Assembly: GCA_964036195.1 (NCBI GenBank)
Contig: OZ038454.1
Location: 26,212,315 to 26,276,314, forward strand
DNA from: Sphaerolaimus hirsutus
Taxonomy: Eukaryota; Nematoda; Chromadorea; Monhysterida; Sphaerolaimidae
Reading direction: 5' to 3'
DNA: 64,000 nucleotides
This document shows positions 33,908 through 43,379 of this stretch, piece after piece (the stretch's first letter is position 1; each line of letters starts with the position of its first letter). The notes beneath the pieces are model-generated. The model made no database searches and was not told the DNA's origin. It saw only the letters and a program-made list of their open reading frames with translations. A program made the position numbers and the translations under genes.

Positions 33908-34541
33908 TTAATATTGTCCAACCATCCTGCCTTGTATATCTTTTAGCAATTATCCCATCTTCATACATGTCGTATCTATGTAATGGACCTCTATACCATT
34001 CGGATATTTCACCACGCTCCTCTCGTTTGAAATATGGGCTCATATTTACACCATTTAACCACAATGTATATTTTGAAAATTCATTCCTATACATTTCATA
34101 AAAACAACATTCTTGGTCAAGTAAACACAACTTAACAGTATCCTTATAAAAAACACCGTCGAGGTATTTATCGATTAATAACTCTGGACCTTCGTAGATA
34201 GGTTTATGGTAAGCATTTTCCATACTATCCGCGGTTATTTTTGTAACAAATATACGGTTGTTTGTATAACCGCTACTGGACATTAAATTGTATAGAATAT
34301 CCAAGTTTAATGGAATGAACTTTCTTTTACCCATTTTTCTTATAAGTTCTCTTACAGGTGTATTTCGTGGAATGCGGCAATTGTAATGGAAAACATTAGT
34401 TTGAAATCTTTTATAATTTTCCTTGTTTTCGTTAAAAGAAAGCGTAGTCAGATCTATATATTCTATAGGTAACGTGTACACTTCAATTATCACCTTTTTT
34501 ACATACCAGTGTTTCCTCCTTATAGTCTTCATGTCACTCAT
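33858..34541 (-). CDS. Uncharacterised Polinton accessory protein, paralogue of the next gene upstream
   Basis: A 227-residue protein of no family I recognise. It shares a layout with the 165-residue product of 34552-35049: a VRELI…KFIPLNLDILYNLM stretch here against VVELI…KLIPMTLFRVILHNL there, then a C-terminal WLNGVNMSPYF against WLNGMNLCNHL. The two probably arose by tandem duplication. There is no signal peptide or membrane segment. It lies in the leftward arm that is presumably transcribed from the 36.3-36.75 kb promoter region, and overlaps the dUTPase start. Confidence 0.75.
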   Translation of the reverse strand: MSDMKTIRRKHWYVKKVIIEVYTLPIEYIDLTTLSFNENKENYKRFQTNVFHYNCRIPRNTPVRELIRKMGKRKFIPLNLDILYNLMSSSGYTNNRIFVTKITADSMENAYHKPIYEGPELLIDKYLDGVFYKDTVKLCLLDQECCFYEMYRNEFSKYTLWLNGVNMSPYFKREERGEISEWYRGPLHRYDMYEDGIIAKRYTRQDGWTILNEHSIFTESTYAGHVG

Positions 34542-34551
34542 TTCTGAAAAG

Positions 34552-35049
34552 TTATTGCAAAAAACCAGAAAGTTTTATACCTTTGACGTAAACCATTTTA
34601 TCTGTTAAATGATTACACAAATTCATTCCATTCAACCATATGATATATAACTTATCGCCATGTTTGTAATATGAATTATTACACAATGACTTCTGTTCTG
34701 ATATGATAATATGATACTTTTCATTACCGCTTAATGGATGCACAAATTTTTTCAAAGGTATGTCCATATCAACCAAGTTATGTAATATTACGCGGAATAG
34801 CGTCATTGGGATTAATTTAGCTTTTGCAATCACATGTATCAATTCAACTACTTGCGTATTTATGTTCACTTTGTATGGAATCCCTGTTGAGAAATGATCT
34901 AGCGTGTCCATGACATCCCAAAATTCACTAGGCCCCAGCTCCCTCTTGTCGAAAGTGCTCTTATATTTGGTGACACCCCAACATGATAGAGAATGATTCT
35001 TTTTACAAGCAAAGAAATTGTTAGACAATGAATGTTTTCCAAATAGCAT
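34552..35049 (-). CDS. Uncharacterised Polinton accessory protein, paralogue of 33858-34541
   Basis: 165 residues, beginning MLFGKHSLSNNFF. The C-terminal IIWLNGMNLCNHL element and the VVELIHVIAKAKLIP element match the neighbour downstream, which is longer at its N-terminus. The function is unknown; tandem paralogues of this kind are common among host-interaction genes of viruses, but nothing here shows that directly. It is separated from the downstream gene by only 10 bases. Confidence 0.72.
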   Translation of the reverse strand: MLFGKHSLSNNFFACKKNHSLSCWGVTKYKSTFDKRELGPSEFWDVMDTLDHFSTGIPYKVNINTQVVELIHVIAKAKLIPMTLFRVILHNLVDMDIPLKKFVHPLSGNEKYHIIISEQKSLCNNSYYKHGDKLYIIWLNGMNLCNHLTDKMVYVKGIKLSGFLQ

Positions 35050-35065
35050 CTGAATAATGGAGAAA

Positions 35066-35440
35066 TTACAGGTCTTCTAACATGTAATTGTATTCCTCGC
35101 AACTTTTAATATCAAACAATTCCACACTCTTAGGTACAAAAGTAGTCAAATGTAAAAATGCTTCACGAGGAATATTTATATCACTGACACTGTCAATTAA
35201 TCGTCTACAAGCAAAATTAATGGCCTCAGATTTACTATTAAATTTGTGAACACGCTCTTTCAAATAATTTTCAAAATTTTTTTCCCAGTCTTTTTTATCT
35301 TTGCTTTTGAAGTCATCCCAATTTATTACAACGACATTGCCTTCATACATTCCATTGGATTCATAGCGGTTTTTCACATATTTTTTCATTTCTCTTATTA
35401 CTTTTCCATGAATGGCCATACCTATGAAAAAATGAGACAT
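35066..35440 (-). CDS. Uncharacterised Polinton accessory protein, 124 aa
   Basis: A charged, probably soluble protein with a lysine-rich centre (DDFKSKDKKDWEKNFENYL) and a KFNSKSEAINFACRRLI segment that resembles KCFATKEGALEYIRA of the next upstream gene, hinting at a distant relationship. It starts one base after the stop of that gene (sharing position 35440), typical of tightly packed viral genes. No known family. Confidence 0.68.
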   Translation of the reverse strand: MSHFFIGMAIHGKVIREMKKYVKNRYESNGMYEGNVVVINWDDFKSKDKKDWEKNFENYLKERVHKFNSKSEAINFACRRLIDSVSDINIPREAFLHLTTFVPKSVELFDIKSCEEYNYMLEDL

Positions 35441-35892
35441 CAGTAAGCTGTTATAACATCCACCTCAACTAAATCAAATTTATATGTTATATAAAACTTA
35501 TATAACGAATCGGAAATGTCGCCTGAATCGTTTGCCCTAATGTACTCAAGCGCGCCTTCCTTCGTCGCAAAACATTTCTCGATGGCGGTATCAACAGCCC
35601 TATCACCTGATACATGCCTTACTCTACTTTTATAAAATTCATCAATTTGACATGGTGATAAACCTGTACCTCTCGGAAAATACAACACCGATACGGCGTA
35701 AACACTTTTACGCCACACCATTATTTGTTTTGCAATTTGTTTTTTCAACTCCTTTTCACTTTCGGACTTCTGTATGGACTGTCCCATCTGTGTGTTGGGG
35801 AAACTATTTTCTATCAATACTTGTTTCCCTAGACGACGACTGAGACGACATTTCCGAAACCATAAATTCATCTGCAGAGGTGTATTCATCAC
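35440..35892 (-). CDS. Uncharacterised Polinton accessory protein, 150 aa
   Basis: The N-terminal 60 residues are basic and polar (RKCRLSRRLGKQV), the C-terminal half more hydrophobic with alternating aromatic and acidic residues (YKFYITYKFDLVEVDVI). It overlaps the upstream gene by 89 bases from the first ATG; a later start at Met36 (35787) would remove the overlap. Nothing identifies its function. Confidence 0.65.
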   Translation of the reverse strand: MMNTPLQMNLWFRKCRLSRRLGKQVLIENSFPNTQMGQSIQKSESEKELKKQIAKQIMVWRKSVYAVSVLYFPRGTGLSPCQIDEFYKSRVRHVSGDRAVDTAIEKCFATKEGALEYIRANDSGDISDSLYKFYITYKFDLVEVDVITAY

Positions 35893-36337
35893 TTAACCAA
35901 GTAAATACGAATAACGGATTACGAAGGTTAAGATAAAAATTTAGGTCTTTCATCCAAAATGAAATAAATGCCAATCTAGTGTTGGAATTTTCATTTCTTT
36001 TCTCTATATGATACAAGACTTTAATTTTTAACTTTTTATTCTTGTATTTACTTGCATTTAATATCTTGGACAATTTATTTCGCCGAACATGGGTTCTTAA
36101 TAAAATGTCCAACTTGATTGAATTTGGTAATATATGACACACATCTCTAATTTTTGAAGCTAATCTACACATAGATATAGAGTCGGCTACTTTACGTACA
36201 CGATACTTGTTTTTACTTAGCCTATTATCGTTTTTAAAGAAAAGATTTTGATACTCTGTACTAGTTATTTGACTATGGACAAAAATGTCATCATTCAACG
36301 TGAGTAGTTCCACATCTATATCTCTATATTTGACCAT
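35804..36337 (-). CDS. Uncharacterised Polinton accessory protein, 177 aa
   Basis: The first gene of the leftward arm. It is rich in Lys, Asn and Leu with a basic middle (KNKYRVRKVADS, THVRRNKLSKIL) that could bind nucleic acid, and a Ser-rich C-terminal tail (SEMSSQSSSRETS). I recognise no family. It faces the DNA polymerase gene across a 418-base intergenic region holding TTGTTACA-type motifs. Confidence 0.7.
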   Translation of the reverse strand: MVKYRDIDVELLTLNDDIFVHSQITSTEYQNLFFKNDNRLSKNKYRVRKVADSISMCRLASKIRDVCHILPNSIKLDILLRTHVRRNKLSKILNASKYKNKKLKIKVLYHIEKRNENSNTRLAFISFWMKDLNFYLNLRNPLFVFTWLSDEYTSADEFMVSEMSSQSSSRETSIDRK

Positions 36338-36755
36338 CTGAAAATTGCAGAATCTTTACGCTCAAATAACAAAAAATATTACAAGCTCACCTTGGTAATG
36401 TGAAATCCTTGTATTCTGTTGATCAAGAGAATACCAATGCAATTCTAACTGTTGATAAACTGCAAATAGTGCTGATACTGCCGATAAGCTGCCACCGTCT
36501 TGTTTATTCCGTTTTGCATGTAAAGAAAAAATCATTTTCACATGCACTTTTATATGTTCCCATTTTACGTTGTAATATTTTTACAACAAAACTACTAGTC
36601 ATTGCGAGTGTAATAAAATTGTTACAACGGGTTGTCGTTGTAATCTCGTTGTAATATTACAACATGTCATTGTTACAACATTATTACAACGAAATCTGAT
36701 ACCAGTATAAAATGAATGTGTTTGCTAGAAAAAGGTTTCATTACAATTCAATGTC
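36338..36755. promoter_or_regulatory. Divergent promoter region with GTTGTAAT/TTGTTACA motifs
   Basis: Between the leftward and rightward arms. From about 36570 to 36700 the words gttgtaat, ttacaac, ttgttacaac and the palindrome gttgtaatattacaac recur at least seven times in both orientations. A TATA box (GTATAAAA) at 36705-36712 stands about 45 bases before the polymerase ATG. The motifs resemble the array at 49540-49719, so a shared regulator or replication initiator is plausible; that link is inference. Confidence 0.7.
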
Positions 36756-39700
36756 ATGGCGAACCAAATAAATTACGAACTAGTGGATAGCCCACCTTCA
36801 GAGGAAAATGAACCTGCTCCAGACTTATCATCGGATGAGGACGAAATCGACGAGAACAAGATCAAATACGAAGAAGCTGATGCAGTTACACTAAACAAGC
36901 ACTATGAATATCTGAAGGACAACATAGCAGAGATCGAACGTAATGATCCGAAATGGAGGGATTTGTTTAAGATTAAGGAACCCTGGTTAGAAAAAAATGG
37001 AAAGTTTTACACCAACTATTACGTATACGATGTAAGTTTTGCACCAAAATTAGAAGACCATGTAAACGACCCTATAACGTTTCTAGAATACGTTTTAGGA
37101 AAATGTCTCGAGAAGGTGTATAAAGATTTTTTTACAGATAAAGAAAGCGAAGAAAAGGAACGAATTTTTGTCGGCATCAAAGTGATGTCAAAAAGTTTTG
37201 ACAAGGGGTATATACTTTCGAAAATTACTCACTTAAAAAATGTCTCTATAGCATCCATTTTGAACAGAGTTGAGATGATTTTTCAATCTGCGGGCTTAGA
37301 AGAAGATAATCTATTGAATGGATTTTCAGTGAATATTACTACAGTTGAGAGAAAGGACGTAATAGCCAAGGGGCTACATTCATTGACAAAATTTCTACCT
37401 GATATACAAAGTAGAATACACTATCACAAGAAAGCTTTGTTTAACCCACCCAACTTAGTATCTATTCCAGATGAATGTTTACCAGTCTGTCTTTTTATGG
37501 GTAGGCAATATTTGCTGTCTACAATTACCAAAAAGAGAAATCTATATAAGCGGTACAGACGAAAAAGTAGAAAAGGTCGATATGTCACACTAGAAAATGA
37601 TGTATCCAGATTTATAGAATTTGCATCCGTATCATACAAATATGATCGCCACTGCAAAGATTTATATAAAAATGTAAATATTCTTTTAAAGGCGTTAAAT
37701 AACTTTCCACCAAAACATAAACATGTTATATATAGATGTAGAGTATGGTCAATTTTATCTGGAGGCATTGAGATGATTTTTCAGAGCTCAACAAATACAA
37801 AGAAAAGTGCATGTATAGATCTATTGTATGACGAAGCTGAGAAACACATTGTTTTGATAAAATCATTGAATACCCTAGCAAATTGTTATAGAGTCACTGA
37901 ATGTTGTAATAAAATAATTTTCAATAAAGACACACCATGTAAGTGTTCAAAATCGGCTTGTCCCATGTGTTTTGCACCAAAAATTTGCCCAATAACAAAA
38001 GGCAAGAAAACAATTATATGCGAAACATGTAATAGATCGTTTTATAATAAAAGTTGCTATGACAATCACCTAGTTAACATTTTCCCACACAAATCTAATA
38101 ATCAAATTACTAAAATTATAGGTGATACAGATGAATCAGACAAGGAATGTCAACTGAATGAACAAGAAGTGCGGAAACTAGACGAATCATCATGCACGCC
38201 ATTGACTGTTTGTCAATGTGTCCATTTTTGCATCACGTGTAAGAGGAAAATTGTGTTAAGTGAAAATCACGACAACTGTGGTTTTACAAAATGCATATTG
38301 TGTAAAACCTATGTACCTCTCAATAAGACATTTAGATATCACCAATTTGAATGCTTCTTTCAAAAACCTATACCGTATGAAGTCAAATACCCCGGAAGAC
38401 CATTTCAAATCATTTTTTATGACACAGAAACATTTCAAAAACCAGTTATAGAAAAGAATCATCAAAAATGGGGACACGCTGAATCCACCTCAACCAAAGA
38501 AAATGTTGTTCGCAAAATACATGCTACATATGCTGTTTACTGCACAAAAAGATGTAACAATTGTATACTAGAACAAAGCGCATGCCCACCATGCGAATCT
38601 TGTACTAGTTTTTTCTACGGTTTGGATGCTATAAGTCAATTTTATTATTTCCTAATGGATTACAAAAAGCATTCAAACATAACGGTGATAGCACACAATT
38701 TGAGTTTTGATTTATGTGAAATTTTATCTTTGTTCATAAAAAATGGGCAAATACCTAATATGCTCCTTTCAAATGCGAGGAGAATATTTTACATGCGGTT
38801 AAATAGTAGAATAAGCTTTCTATGCTCCCTCAAATATTTCCCCATGAGTTTGGAACAGGTCGGTAAGGCGTTTAATTGCACTTCACTCAAAGGAAATTTT
38901 CCACACGGTGTGATAACAGAACACAACTTGGAAAGCACATATGAGGCGTTACCCGAACCAGATTTTTACGATGTTAATAACATGAAGAGTGAACAACAAC
39001 AGGAGTTTATGGAATGGTATCAAAAAAATAAACACAAGGAGTTTAACATTAAAAATGAATGTTATGAATATATTAAAGCAGACACCACGGTGTTAGAGGA
39101 AGCATTTGTCAAATTCACAAAGGAAATTTACTACACCTTTAATATTATTCCACATTTAAACTCCAAAAGTCTAAGCAGTCTAGCAAATTTTATTTGGAAA
39201 AGCCAACATGTAGACACATCTGTTATCGTACACACCCCACCCCATAATTCATTCAACATTGGTGATAATCAAAGTAAATGGGCTTTGAAGAGTATTATAG
39301 CTATTGCAAAATATTATGGGAATAAATATATTCAATATTCCAGATCTCAAGAAGGAGAAAAAACAATTTCATGTTATGATCCAAACATGGGCGATTTTAG
39401 AAATTTTAAGATAGATTGCGTTGTATACAAAGATGAAAATAAAACTGAAATAGACTTTCTACGAGAATTTTGTGGATGCAGCGTACACGGTTGCGTTTCT
39501 TGTTTTACAGCTAGACACGCTAAGCTAAGACAATCACATTTATCACACAAAGAAAATTACGAAAATACGATGAGAAGAAACGATTTAATTGAAAAGCAAA
39601 CGGGTCTCAAAGTTGAAGTATGGTGGGAATGCGACATACGCAAACTGAGAAGAGACAGCTTAACATTTGCAAGAATATACAATTCATCCAAGGTAAGGGA

Positions 39701-41240
39701 ACCTTTGAACATGCGCTCCGCTTATTACGGTGGACACACAGAATTATTCAGTTGTTTTGCATCCACTAATCTAGATGGAAATTTATTTGAAGAAAATTTA
39801 CCAACAGAATTTGACCCAAGCTATACTATAAATGCTGTAGATATATGTAGTCAGTATCCAGCAACTATGAAAAAGTTCCCAATGCCTATTAAAACGCCCA
39901 GAGTGTTAACACAGGAACAGTTAGAATTTTTATCGGGTTACTCGGGTAAACCATTACCATTTGTCGCCGGTGTTTTACAGGTCGATGTTTTACCCCCAAA
40001 CAATTTACTACTACCGTGTCTACCCATGAAGATAGACCAGTTTTCTGTATACGCATTATGTTACACATGCGCAAAAAAATACGCATCTGGTAAAGAAAAG
40101 CTACCACCACCAGATGGGTTATACGAGTGTAAATGCACCAATAAGAAAAGAAAGGTATGCGGGACATGGTCAGTAAATTGTTTAAACATGGCTTTAGAAA
40201 GAAATTACAAAATCATTAGAGCATACGAAGCTATTATTTTTGACAATGTCTCTGTATGGACGCCGGAATCACCGAATGAAGGAGTCTTTAGTACGTTTAT
40301 TGATAAAATTTTTGCTTTAAAAGTTTTATCAGCAAAACATAATTTCAAGAACGATCAAGAAAAGTTACAATTTTGCCAAAAATTCAATCAAATTGAAAAA
40401 TGCATGCTTGACCCAGATAAATTCCAAGAAAATTCAGCCAGGAGTAAAGTGTGTAAACTACTATTGAATAGCGCCTATGGGCAATTAGGTATGAACAACC
40501 AAAAATCAAAATATATGTTTATCAAGGACCCAAACAAGTTTATGACTACGGTGTTTTCCCCCATGAATGAAATCGAAGAGATTTTTATAATGAATGATAA
40601 TATCGCTAGGGTGAAGGTAAAAACAGCTAACGAATATGTACAAAATTCACCAAATTCATGTCTCATATTAGCATTGTACATAACTAGTTATGCTAGGTCA
40701 ATGCTGCAAAGACTCTTGGAACAATTTCAATATAACCAGTTACTGTACAGTGACACAGACTCATGTTATTACGTACATGACTCGTCACCGGGTACTAATC
40801 ATCAACACCCGGAACTAAACCCAGGTATTTTAGGAGGATTAGATAGCGATGTACCGAGAGATCAATTTATATCTGAATTCACAGCTATTGCAAATAAATT
40901 CTATTCACTTACTTATAGGAAGAAAGTCGATCCGCATTCTGCGTATACTGTGTTAAAAGCCAAAGGAGTGCGCATGACAAATGGTAATAAATATTTACTC
41001 CAAAGTAATGAACTCAAGAAACAACTGGTTTCATATTTTTCACCTTTAATATTCTCACCCCATTATATAAGTACCGTAAACCTCCAGTTCAGGCATACAC
41101 CTACACTTTTATCAATCACCACGGACAACGTTATCAAAAGAGTTCATTTCCAATTGAAAAAAAGATATCATTATTGGTACAATAACAAAGCCTGGTCGGT
41201 ACCCTGGGGATACTCTGGAAAAAAACCGCACAATGAGTGA
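36756..41240 (+). CDS. Protein-primed family B DNA polymerase (Polinton/adintovirus type)
   Basis: A 1494-residue replicative polymerase with proofreading exonuclease. Exo I is FYDTETF (D556, E558), Exo II HNLSFD (N648, D652), Exo III YIKAD (Y772, D776); polymerase motif A is DICSQYP (D1029), motif B KLLLNSAYG (K1234, Y1241) and motif C YSDTDS (D1333, D1335). All catalytic acids are present. The N-terminus is acidic, followed by Cys/His-rich segments at about 390-545. Between Exo III and motif A is an insertion (about 905-970) with a Cys-rich start and a VWWEC end at 955-959, like the endonuclease-type insert of other protein-primed polymerases. The enzyme would start synthesis from a terminal protein on linear ends. 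Its stop overlaps the ATPase start by 8 bases. Confidence 0.97.
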   Translation: MANQINYELVDSPPSEENEPAPDLSSDEDEIDENKIKYEEADAVTLNKHYEYLKDNIAEIERNDPKWRDLFKIKEPWLEKNGKFYTNYYVYDVSFAPKLEDHVNDPITFLEYVLGKCLEKVYKDFFTDKESEEKERIFVGIKVMSKSFDKGYILSKITHLKNVSIASILNRVEMIFQSAGLEEDNLLNGFSVNITTVERKDVIAKGLHSLTKFLPDIQSRIHYHKKALFNPPNLVSIPDECLPVCLFMGRQYLLSTITKKRNLYKRYRRKSRKGRYVTLENDVSRFIEFASVSYKYDRHCKDLYKNVNILLKALNNFPPKHKHVIYRCRVWSILSGGIEMIFQSSTNTKKSACIDLLYDEAEKHIVLIKSLNTLANCYRVTECCNKIIFNKDTPCKCSKSACPMCFAPKICPITKGKKTIICETCNRSFYNKSCYDNHLVNIFPHKSNNQITKIIGDTDESDKECQLNEQEVRKLDESSCTPLTVCQCVHFCITCKRKIVLSENHDNCGFTKCILCKTYVPLNKTFRYHQFECFFQKPIPYEVKYPGRPFQIIFYDTETFQKPVIEKNHQKWGHAESTSTKENVVRKIHATYAVYCTKRCNNCILEQSACPPCESCTSFFYGLDAISQFYYFLMDYKKHSNITVIAHNLSFDLCEILSLFIKNGQIPNMLLSNARRIFYMRLNSRISFLCSLKYFPMSLEQVGKAFNCTSLKGNFPHGVITEHNLESTYEALPEPDFYDVNNMKSEQQQEFMEWYQKNKHKEFNIKNECYEYIKADTTVLEEAFVKFTKEIYYTFNIIPHLNSKSLSSLANFIWKSQHVDTSVIVHTPPHNSFNIGDNQSKWALKSIIAIAKYYGNKYIQYSRSQEGEKTISCYDPNMGDFRNFKIDCVVYKDENKTEIDFLREFCGCSVHGCVSCFTARHAKLRQSHLSHKENYENTMRRNDLIEKQTGLKVEVWWECDIRKLRRDSLTFARIYNSSKVREPLNMRSAYYGGHTELFSCFASTNLDGNLFEENLPTEFDPSYTINAVDICSQYPATMKKFPMPIKTPRVLTQEQLEFLSGYSGKPLPFVAGVLQVDVLPPNNLLLPCLPMKIDQFSVYALCYTCAKKYASGKEKLPPPDGLYECKCTNKKRKVCGTWSVNCLNMALERNYKIIRAYEAIIFDNVSVWTPESPNEGVFSTFIDKIFALKVLSAKHNFKNDQEKLQFCQKFNQIEKCMLDPDKFQENSARSKVCKLLLNSAYGQLGMNNQKSKYMFIKDPNKFMTTVFSPMNEIEEIFIMNDNIARVKVKTANEYVQNSPNSCLILALYITSYARSMLQRLLEQFQYNQLLYSDTDSCYYVHDSSPGTNHQHPELNPGILGGLDSDVPRDQFISEFTAIANKFYSLTYRKKVDPHSAYTVLKAKGVRMTNGNKYLLQSNELKKQLVSYFSPLIFSPHYISTVNLQFRHTPTLLSITTDNVIKRVHFQLKKRYHYWYNNKAWSVPWGYSGKKPHNE

Positions 41241-41991
41241 AAAATATTTTACAGAAAAGGAAGTTCAATTTGCAGATTATGGTCAGTCATATCTTATTAT
41301 TGGACCCAGTAGATGCGGAAAAAGTTCGTGGTCGTTGAAATTTTTACAACACGCATTGAGAGGGTGGCTAAATTTAGACCAGATACCCGATAAAGTTTTA
41401 ATATGTTCAGGTAGTAATCAACATAATCATCCCGTATATCAACAACTACAATCAGAGTTTCCAGATAAAGTGGAAATACTGGAACGTAATAAAGTTCCAT
41501 CATTGTCATCATTGGAGGACAGCGAATTGGCACAAATCGTTGTTTATGATGATATGCAGTTATTAATGCCGCAATGGTATACTAGCCGTCTAATTACAAA
41601 TTCGGTTAGTCACTCGAAAAAGTTGTTAATATTGGTACAGGTACATGACCCATACTATTCCAGCTCCCTGCGCATTTTACGCCGATGTTGTACATATCTG
41701 GTTCTATTTAAATACCCGACGGAGCAAGTTGTAAATTCATTAGCATCAAGCTGGTTCGGTAAGAGTGATCAAAAGCGCAAATTTTTACTCGCATATAGCG
41801 ACGCAATTCTTACACCGTACGGGTATTTAATAGTATCATTCCAACACGTACCAGACCCAATATTTCAGGCGAGAACAAATATATTCAATGAAAACGACGC
41901 AGATCAAATCCTATACGACCTATCCTCGAATTTCAACAGCGGACCCGCAACTAGTTTGTTAACTGTCTCGGATCAACTGCGTCAACAATAA
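41233..41991 (+). CDS. A32/FtsK-HerA-type genome-packaging ATPase
   Basis: 252 residues. Walker A is GPSRCGKS (24-31), Walker B IVVYDD (102-107, two acids), and a VQVHDP segment (136-140) takes the place of the sensor motif. This family pumps viral DNA into capsids in adenovirus-relative elements and nucleocytoplasmic large DNA viruses, and is a core Polinton gene. It starts inside the end of the polymerase gene, and its stop shares a base with the next ATG (TAATG), so expression may be coupled. The 3' end is part of a 27-base direct duplication. Confidence 0.93.
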   Translation: MSEKYFTEKEVQFADYGQSYLIIGPSRCGKSSWSLKFLQHALRGWLNLDQIPDKVLICSGSNQHNHPVYQQLQSEFPDKVEILERNKVPSLSSLEDSELAQIVVYDDMQLLMPQWYTSRLITNSVSHSKKLLILVQVHDPYYSSSLRILRRCCTYLVLFKYPTEQVVNSLASSWFGKSDQKRKFLLAYSDAILTPYGYLIVSFQHVPDPIFQARTNIFNENDADQILYDLSSNFNSGPATSLLTVSDQLRQQ

Positions 41992-42015
41992 TGAAGAGAG
42001 TACCTGCGTCAACAA
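41962..42015 (+). repeat. 27-bp direct duplication across a gene junction
   Basis: The unit ctgcgtcaacaataatgaag plus agagta occurs twice in tandem with a single difference at its first base. It copies the ATPase stop and the downstream start codon, so the next gene begins twice (ATG at 41991 and again nine codons later) in frame. Confidence 0.85.
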
Positions 42016-42356
42016 TAATGAAGAGAGTACCAAGGGTGAAAAAGTATGCAAAAAAACTGGACAGAGTTGTAAATATAGAAAATGATAAAAAGTTGAGATC
42101 GTATTTAAGTACCGCGAATAGCCATGTGATTTCATCCATTTTGGACATTACCTTTAATATCAACTACAATCGTGATATAAGAAAGCTACTTGGTAGACAC
42201 GTCAATCGCTCATTGGACTATTTTATGCCAGTAATAAATTTGTTGTCAAATTGCCAATCCATCAAAAAAGGCAGAAAACTTTTAGTAAAGCACGCGTCTA
42301 TATCACTGATCAAACTGTTGATCAAATCCGTGGCTTTGAAAATATTCAATTATTAA
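41991..42356 (+). CDS. Uncharacterised basic Polinton protein, 121 aa
   Basis: A small, strongly basic protein (MKRVP twice at the N-terminus, KKYAKKLD, KSIKKGRKLL near the C-terminus) without a recognised domain. The first nine residues stem from the 27-base duplication; the ancestral start is probably the second MKRVP, at 42018. It lies between packaging ATPase and the acidic 340-residue protein, ends TAA immediately before the next ATG, and may be a DNA-binding structural protein; that is inference from charge and position. Confidence 0.7.
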   Translation: MKRVPASTIMKRVPRVKKYAKKLDRVVNIENDKKLRSYLSTANSHVISSILDITFNINYNRDIRKLLGRHVNRSLDYFMPVINLLSNCQSIKKGRKLLVKHASISLIKLLIKSVALKIFNY

Positions 42357-43379
42357 ATGATGGAATCTCAAAATAAATCAAATATAAGTGTAAAGGACTT
42401 CAAATATGTATTAAAAAAGTTTGTAGATGAGCAAGCGGGAAAAGAACAATTCCAAAAACTCATAGAAGACATTTTGAACAGTAAACGTATAACACCAGAG
42501 CAAAAATATCATTTACTTATGGCGGCGAGAAATAAATTATCATTAATATTGAATAATGTCAAAAACACAGAGGAAAAAAAATTACTATCTACCAAATTAT
42601 CATCAAACGTACAAAGCGGATTTGCGGGTCAATCGACTCCACCCACAGAACCGCCAGCAGAAAATACACCCCCTGAAACTAAACAAACACCGTTCAATAC
42701 ACCTGAGCAACCCAAGGAAACGTTTTTTCCAGTTCAACTATATCCACAAAAGGGTGAACTCCCTAAAACATCTACACAGAGTAGCTCCACACCTCGCCCA
42801 ACCCAGGAATCGTCAGTTAAACGCAACTTACTAAATTTTCGAGAGCCTGTTGTGGAAAATGAACAACGAGGTCACGATGATCAAGATGATGACGATGATC
42901 AAGATGATGACGAAAGCGATCAAGATAGCACATTATCATCTAAAGATGGGCGCGTAAAAAAAGGTGTGCCCAAGATTCAAATAAAAGACGGAGATCCGAA
43001 TATATTGTCAGCTAAAATGAGGGAAACGCACAGAAGATATATGCATAGAGTGTGGGTTGATACTAATAATCAAATTATTACTGATAATGCGAAGGTAGTA
43101 AAAAATTCAAATTATTCTGATATAATTCGATATTTGGCTACAATTGTGCTAAAAAAGCTCGGTGAACCCGCATTTATAAAAAAAAATCCAGAAAAACCGG
43201 CGGGGTTTGAAGAATTCTGGCGTTACATGACAACGCTAAGACAACACACACGCGCTGACCACAGACGGCAATTACAGGATCTAATCGGTAAGGGTAAAAA
43301 AAGAAATAGGAAAATCAAACGTAAGCCTTCCAAGATATCACGACTGCAAAACATTCAGTGGTTGCAAAATACTTGGTAA
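42357..43379 (+). CDS. Uncharacterised Polinton protein with acidic linker, 340 aa
   Basis: Three regions are visible: a helical, lysine-rich N-terminus (1-85), a disordered Pro/Thr/Gln-rich stretch leading to an Asp-rich run (DDQDDDDDQDDDESDQDS, about 177-194), and a C-terminal part ending in a basic tail (GKGKKRNRKIKRKPSK). The disposition resembles scaffold or minor structural proteins, but there is no motif to fix a role. Its last 22 bases overlap the longest integrase frame; the integrase may instead start at Met12, after the stop. Confidence 0.7.
   Translation: MMESQNKSNISVKDFKYVLKKFVDEQAGKEQFQKLIEDILNSKRITPEQKYHLLMAARNKLSLILNNVKNTEEKKLLSTKLSSNVQSGFAGQSTPPTEPPAENTPPETKQTPFNTPEQPKETFFPVQLYPQKGELPKTSTQSSSTPRPTQESSVKRNLLNFREPVVENEQRGHDDQDDDDDQDDDESDQDSTLSSKDGRVKKGVPKIQIKDGDPNILSAKMRETHRRYMHRVWVDTNNQIITDNAKVVKNSNYSDIIRYLATIVLKKLGEPAFIKKNPEKPAGFEEFWRYMTTLRQHTRADHRRQLQDLIGKGKKRNRKIKRKPSKISRLQNIQWLQNTW

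Noticed and set aside
42556-42834. 92-codon frame inside the 340-residue Polinton gene
   Set aside because: A shadow of the real gene in another frame.
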